Positions 6,119 through 8,025 of a stretch of DNA of 8,025 bases are shown in pieces. Under the pieces are notes generated by a model. It made no database searches. It had not been told where the DNA came from and saw nothing but the letters and a program-made list of their open reading frames with translations. This stretch comes from Alphaproteobacteria bacterium (lineage in GTDB: Bacteria > Pseudomonadota > Alphaproteobacteria > Micropepsales > Micropepsaceae), in contig QKCS01000032.1 of the NCBI GenBank assembly GCA_003246795.1, positions 1-8,025 of the forward strand, written 5' to 3'. Made by a program: the position numbers and the translations under genes. The stretch's first letter is position 1; every line of letters begins with the position of its first letter.

Positions 6119-6690
6119 TCACGACCGATCCAAAGACTTCGCGAACTTTTTGAACGCCTTCGAGAACCTGCCGGGCCGTTCCAGGAACGCCGCATGCTTG
6201 CCGCCCAAGCGCGTGACCGTGGCCGTTCGCATGTCTTTGATCGGCGGCATCGCGTCCTTCAGAGAACGCGCTTCCGAACCACCATGCCCCCCTAGCGCCG
6301 GCCCCGAAGAAGCGCGAGAACGCGTTGCAGATCCGCGTGACGGAGGGCGTCATATCGACGAGGCCGCCCGGGCTGCACAGCACGAGCGCGCGCACCGGAT
6401 CGGTCGACGCATAAAGAATGGCGGTCGTCCCGCCGATCGAACTGCCGAGCACGATCGGCCGCTCGATCGCGAGCGCCTTGACGACGCCGCGAAGCAGCGC
6501 GGCGTAGCGCGCAGGGGACGGTGGCTCGTGGTCCGGCGCCGAACGTCCTTGGCCGGGCCAGTCGATGCGGATCACGTCGAAATCGTTCCGGACGGCGCGC
6601 GCGAAGGCGTCGAAATCGCGCCCGCCATGCCCTACCGCGTGCAGACAGACGACCGGTTGGCCGCGCCCCTCGCGCGGCGGACCAGAATCC
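6119..6690 (-). pseudogene. Alpha/beta-hydrolase remnant (5' truncated, internal deletion and frameshift)
   Basis: Read leftwards from about 6690, one frame gives a clear alpha/beta-hydrolase N-half: PVVCLHAVGHGGRDF (HxxGHGG-type oxyanion segment), VIRIDWPGQGRS, and the nucleophile elbow GSSIGG (near 6440) with the catalytic Ser. This runs to GARGAWWFGSAF (about 6264). A second frame, 1 nt shifted, then carries the C-terminal end KDAMPPIKDM and GGKHAAFLERP, whose His is the usual catalytic one, ending SLDRS and TGA at 6121-6119. The cap region expected between the halves, several tens of residues, is missing. There is no start codon in frame at the 5' end, where the sequence passes directly into an antiparallel GST fragment. 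I judge it non-functional. A sequencing error could explain the frameshift but not the missing segment. Confidence 0.8.
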
Positions 6691-6695
6691 GGGGG

Positions 6696-7083
6696 GCAAA
6701 ACTCGCACCCGCCTGGGGCACGCCGGAGCGCTACGAACTCATCGACGCGCTGCACTACCTCGCGACGGAGGTGCACAAGCACATCTTCCACGCCGTCATT
6801 TCGCCGCCGGCGTTGGACTCCGTGAAGGCGGAAGCGAAGGCGCTCTTCGAACCGACGCTGTCCTATATCTCGCGCCGCCTCGGCGATCGGGAGGTCTTGG
6901 TCGGCGACCACTTCACCGTGGCCGACGCATATTTGGTGACGTTGTTGAACTGGTTCCGCTACCTGGGCGCCGACCTGGCCCGCTGGCCCAACATCGACAC
7001 CTATCACCAGCGCCACCTCGCGCCCGTCGGTCAAACAGGCGGTGGCCGAGGAAATGGCCGAACGTCAGCGTCAAGCGGCGTAA
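6696..7083 (+). pseudogene. Glutathione S-transferase remnant (C-terminal domain only, frameshifted)
   Basis: From 6696 the frame reads AKLAPAWGTPERYELIDALH, the linker and first helix of a beta/GstA-like GST C-terminal domain. Further on is REVLVGDHFTVADAYLVTLL, the N-capping box and staple, and WPNIDTYHQRHLA. At about 7018-7023 the frame must change by 2 missing bases to give the expected end RPSVKQAVAEEMAERQRQAA and TAA at 7081-7083; losing one CG from a CGCGCG tract would explain it. The thioredoxin-like N-terminal domain (about 80-95 residues) that binds glutathione is absent, so no GST activity is expected. It belongs to a different GST subgroup from the intact copy at 2062-2733, so it is not a recent duplicate of that gene. 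It is convergent with the LysE gene, 15 bp apart. Confidence 0.82.
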
Positions 7084-7089
7084 ACGAGG

Positions 7090-7124
7090 TCGAAGGCCTC
7101 AGGCGCTTTGCCCGAGGCCTTCGA
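7090..7124. terminator. Hairpin between convergent genes, candidate bidirectional terminator
   Basis: TCGAAGGCCTC (7090-7100) pairs perfectly with GAGGCCTTCGA (7114-7124), an 11-bp stem; inside the loop GGC (7102-7104) can also pair with GCC (7110-7112). It lies just after the GST remnant stop and overlaps the last codons and stop of the LysE gene. There is no U-tract on either side, so it is a terminator-like hairpin rather than a textbook intrinsic terminator. Confidence 0.55.
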
Positions 7125-7710
7125 ACATCGGATAAAGCGATCCGACGAGCAGCAACGCCATCGTCACGTTGAACGCGCGCAGCGTCCACGGCCGGGCAAG
7201 GAAACGGCGGATGACGACGCCGAACCCGGCCCATGACGCCACGCACGGCAGGTTGATCGCCACGAACACCGCCGCGACGACCACGACGCCGATGACGAAT
7301 TCGCCGGGCGCGACGAAAGCGGTCGTGGCGCCGAGGGCCATCGCCCAGGCCTTCGGATTGACCCACTGAAAGGCCGCCGCCTCCAGAAAGGTCATCGGTC
7401 GCGATGACGCATGTCCGTCGCCAAGGCCGCTCGCCGTCGCGATCCGCCACGCGAGCCACAGCAGATAGGCGACGCCCACGACCCGCAAGACGACGTAGAG
7501 AGCAGGGTAGGCCACGAAAATCCCGCCGACGCCGAATCCGACGGCGAGCACCATGACGCCGAATCCAAGGGCGACGCCCATGAAGTGCGGCACGCTGCGC
7601 TGGAATCCGAAATTCGCGCCGGACGCCAAGAGCATCATGTTGTTCGGTCCCGGCGTGATCGACGAGACGAAACAAAACGTGGCGAGCGCGAGCAGCATCG
7701 TCTCGTTCAT
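7099..7710 (-). CDS. LysE/RhtB family amino-acid or metabolite exporter
   Basis: A 203-residue inner-membrane protein. Hydrophobic segments lie at about 3-25, 42-67, 70-92, 111-132, 137-158 and 178-195, the six-segment layout of the family. SSITPGPNNMMLLASGANFG (16-35) is the family's N-terminal signature with the conserved PGP, and QWVNPKAW (115-122) is the second conserved block. Members export amino acids such as lysine, homoserine, threonine or leucine; the substrate here is unknown. The start at 7710 is fixed by the family N-terminus and by the ATGA overlap with the upstream PhzF gene, implying translational coupling; its own ribosome binding site is weak. Confidence 0.9.
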   Translation of the reverse strand: MNETMLLALATFCFVSSITPGPNNMMLLASGANFGFQRSVPHFMGVALGFGVMVLAVGFGVGGIFVAYPALYVVLRVVGVAYLLWLAWRIATASGLGDGHASSRPMTFLEAAAFQWVNPKAWAMALGATTAFVAPGEFVIGVVVVAAVFVAINLPCVASWAGFGVVIRRFLARPWTLRAFNVTMALLLVGSLYPMFEGLGQSA

Positions 7711-8025
7711 AGCGCGCCGCCGAGCGAGATGGTTCCGCGCATCATGGGCGCGCACTGGCCGGTGATGTGGATGGCGCGCACGCCGTTCTGAGTCGTGACG
7801 TCGACTTGGATCACGCTCGGCCGCCCCATCTCGACGCCCTGATCGATAGTGAGTTCGAGTGTCGCCGCATCGCCTTCCAGCGACGAGAACAATCCGCCCA
7901 ACGCGGCGCTCGCGCTTCCGGTCGCCGGGTCCTCCGGAATGTTGCTCAAAGGTGCGAACATGCGCGCCCGAACGCGATGAGGCGCCTGGCGGACGTAGAC
8001 GAACAGCGACAAGCGATCGATAGCG
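7707..8025 (-). CDS. PhzF family isomerase, partial (C-terminal part)
   Basis: About 105 C-terminal codons are visible, entering from the right edge; the family is normally near 260-300 residues with two similar halves. Diagnostic is RMFAPLSNIPEDPATGSASA, the PhzF motif of the second half, then QGVEMGRPSVIQV and the closing strand HITGQCAPMMRGTISL. PhzF isomerises trans-2,3-dihydro-3-hydroxyanthranilate in phenazine synthesis, but most relatives belong to the broader diaminopimelate-epimerase-like fold with unknown substrates, and nothing here points to phenazines. The catalytic Glu of the first half is outside the window. Its stop TGA overlaps the start of the LysE gene by 4 nt (ATGA), so the two form an operon. 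Confidence 0.9.
   Translation of the reverse strand, partial: AIDRLSLFVYVRQAPHRVRARMFAPLSNIPEDPATGSASAALGGLFSSLEGDAATLELTIDQGVEMGRPSVIQVDVTTQNGVRAIHITGQCAPMMRGTISLGGAL

Noticed and set aside
6287..6696. C6 and G6 runs as terminal inverted repeats of a small mobile element
   Set aside because: The arms are 7-base homopolymer-like runs, there is no target duplication or transposase, and the hydrolase frame reads naturally across the C6 run.
1..8025. CRISPR array, insertion sequence, toxin-antitoxin or defence system
   Set aside because: No regular repeat-spacer pattern, transposase motif or small paired genes of that kind were seen on either strand.

Overview
The window is GC-rich, densely packed bacterial chromosome. 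Gene content (an AhpD/CMD-like protein, an acyl-CoA ligase, two glutathione S-transferase genes, DnaA, a GNAT, LysE/RhtB and PhzF) and base composition suggest a proteobacterium, most likely an alphaproteobacterium. That placement is an inference from gene style; no rRNA or other phylogenetic marker is present except a divergent dnaA.

Layout. Positions 1-314 (-) hold the N-terminal part of a carboxymuconolactone-decarboxylase-family protein, cut by the left edge. A divergent intergenic region (315-466) with a perfect 19-bp palindrome separates it from a two-gene + strand unit: a fatty-acid-type acyl-CoA ligase (467-2059) and, 2 nt later, a TTG-started glutathione S-transferase (2062-2733). 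Tail to tail with these, only 4 nt away, is a SAM-dependent methyltransferase (3427-2738, -), and upstream of it on the same strand a complete but divergent DnaA (4959-3562, -). A 675-bp stretch without a convincing gene follows (4960-5634). It holds an AT-rich patch, several inverted repeats and a pair of near-identical 13-mers. Next come a GNAT acetyltransferase (5635-6099, +) and a zone of gene wreckage (6119-7083), where a broken alpha/beta-hydrolase (-) and a broken glutathione S-transferase (+) are fused 5' end to 5' end. Last is a minus-strand operon read from beyond the right edge: PhzF-family isomerase (8025-7707, partial) overlapping a LysE/RhtB exporter (7710-7099) by the 4 bases ATGA.

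How the genes relate. Acyl-CoA ligase plus GST looks like a small catabolic or detoxification unit, possibly co-regulated with the divergent CMD-like gene through the shared palindrome. DnaA is the replication initiator. Its upstream region is a natural place to look for an origin, but I found no canonical DnaA box there, so no origin is claimed. PhzF plus LysE/RhtB is a plausible modification-and-export pair for a small metabolite.

Most of the window is ordinary. The parts that deserve a second look are the divergent DnaA with a one-residue deletion in its DNA-recognition signature, the repeat-bearing region in front of it, and the head-to-head pseudogene junction near 6690.
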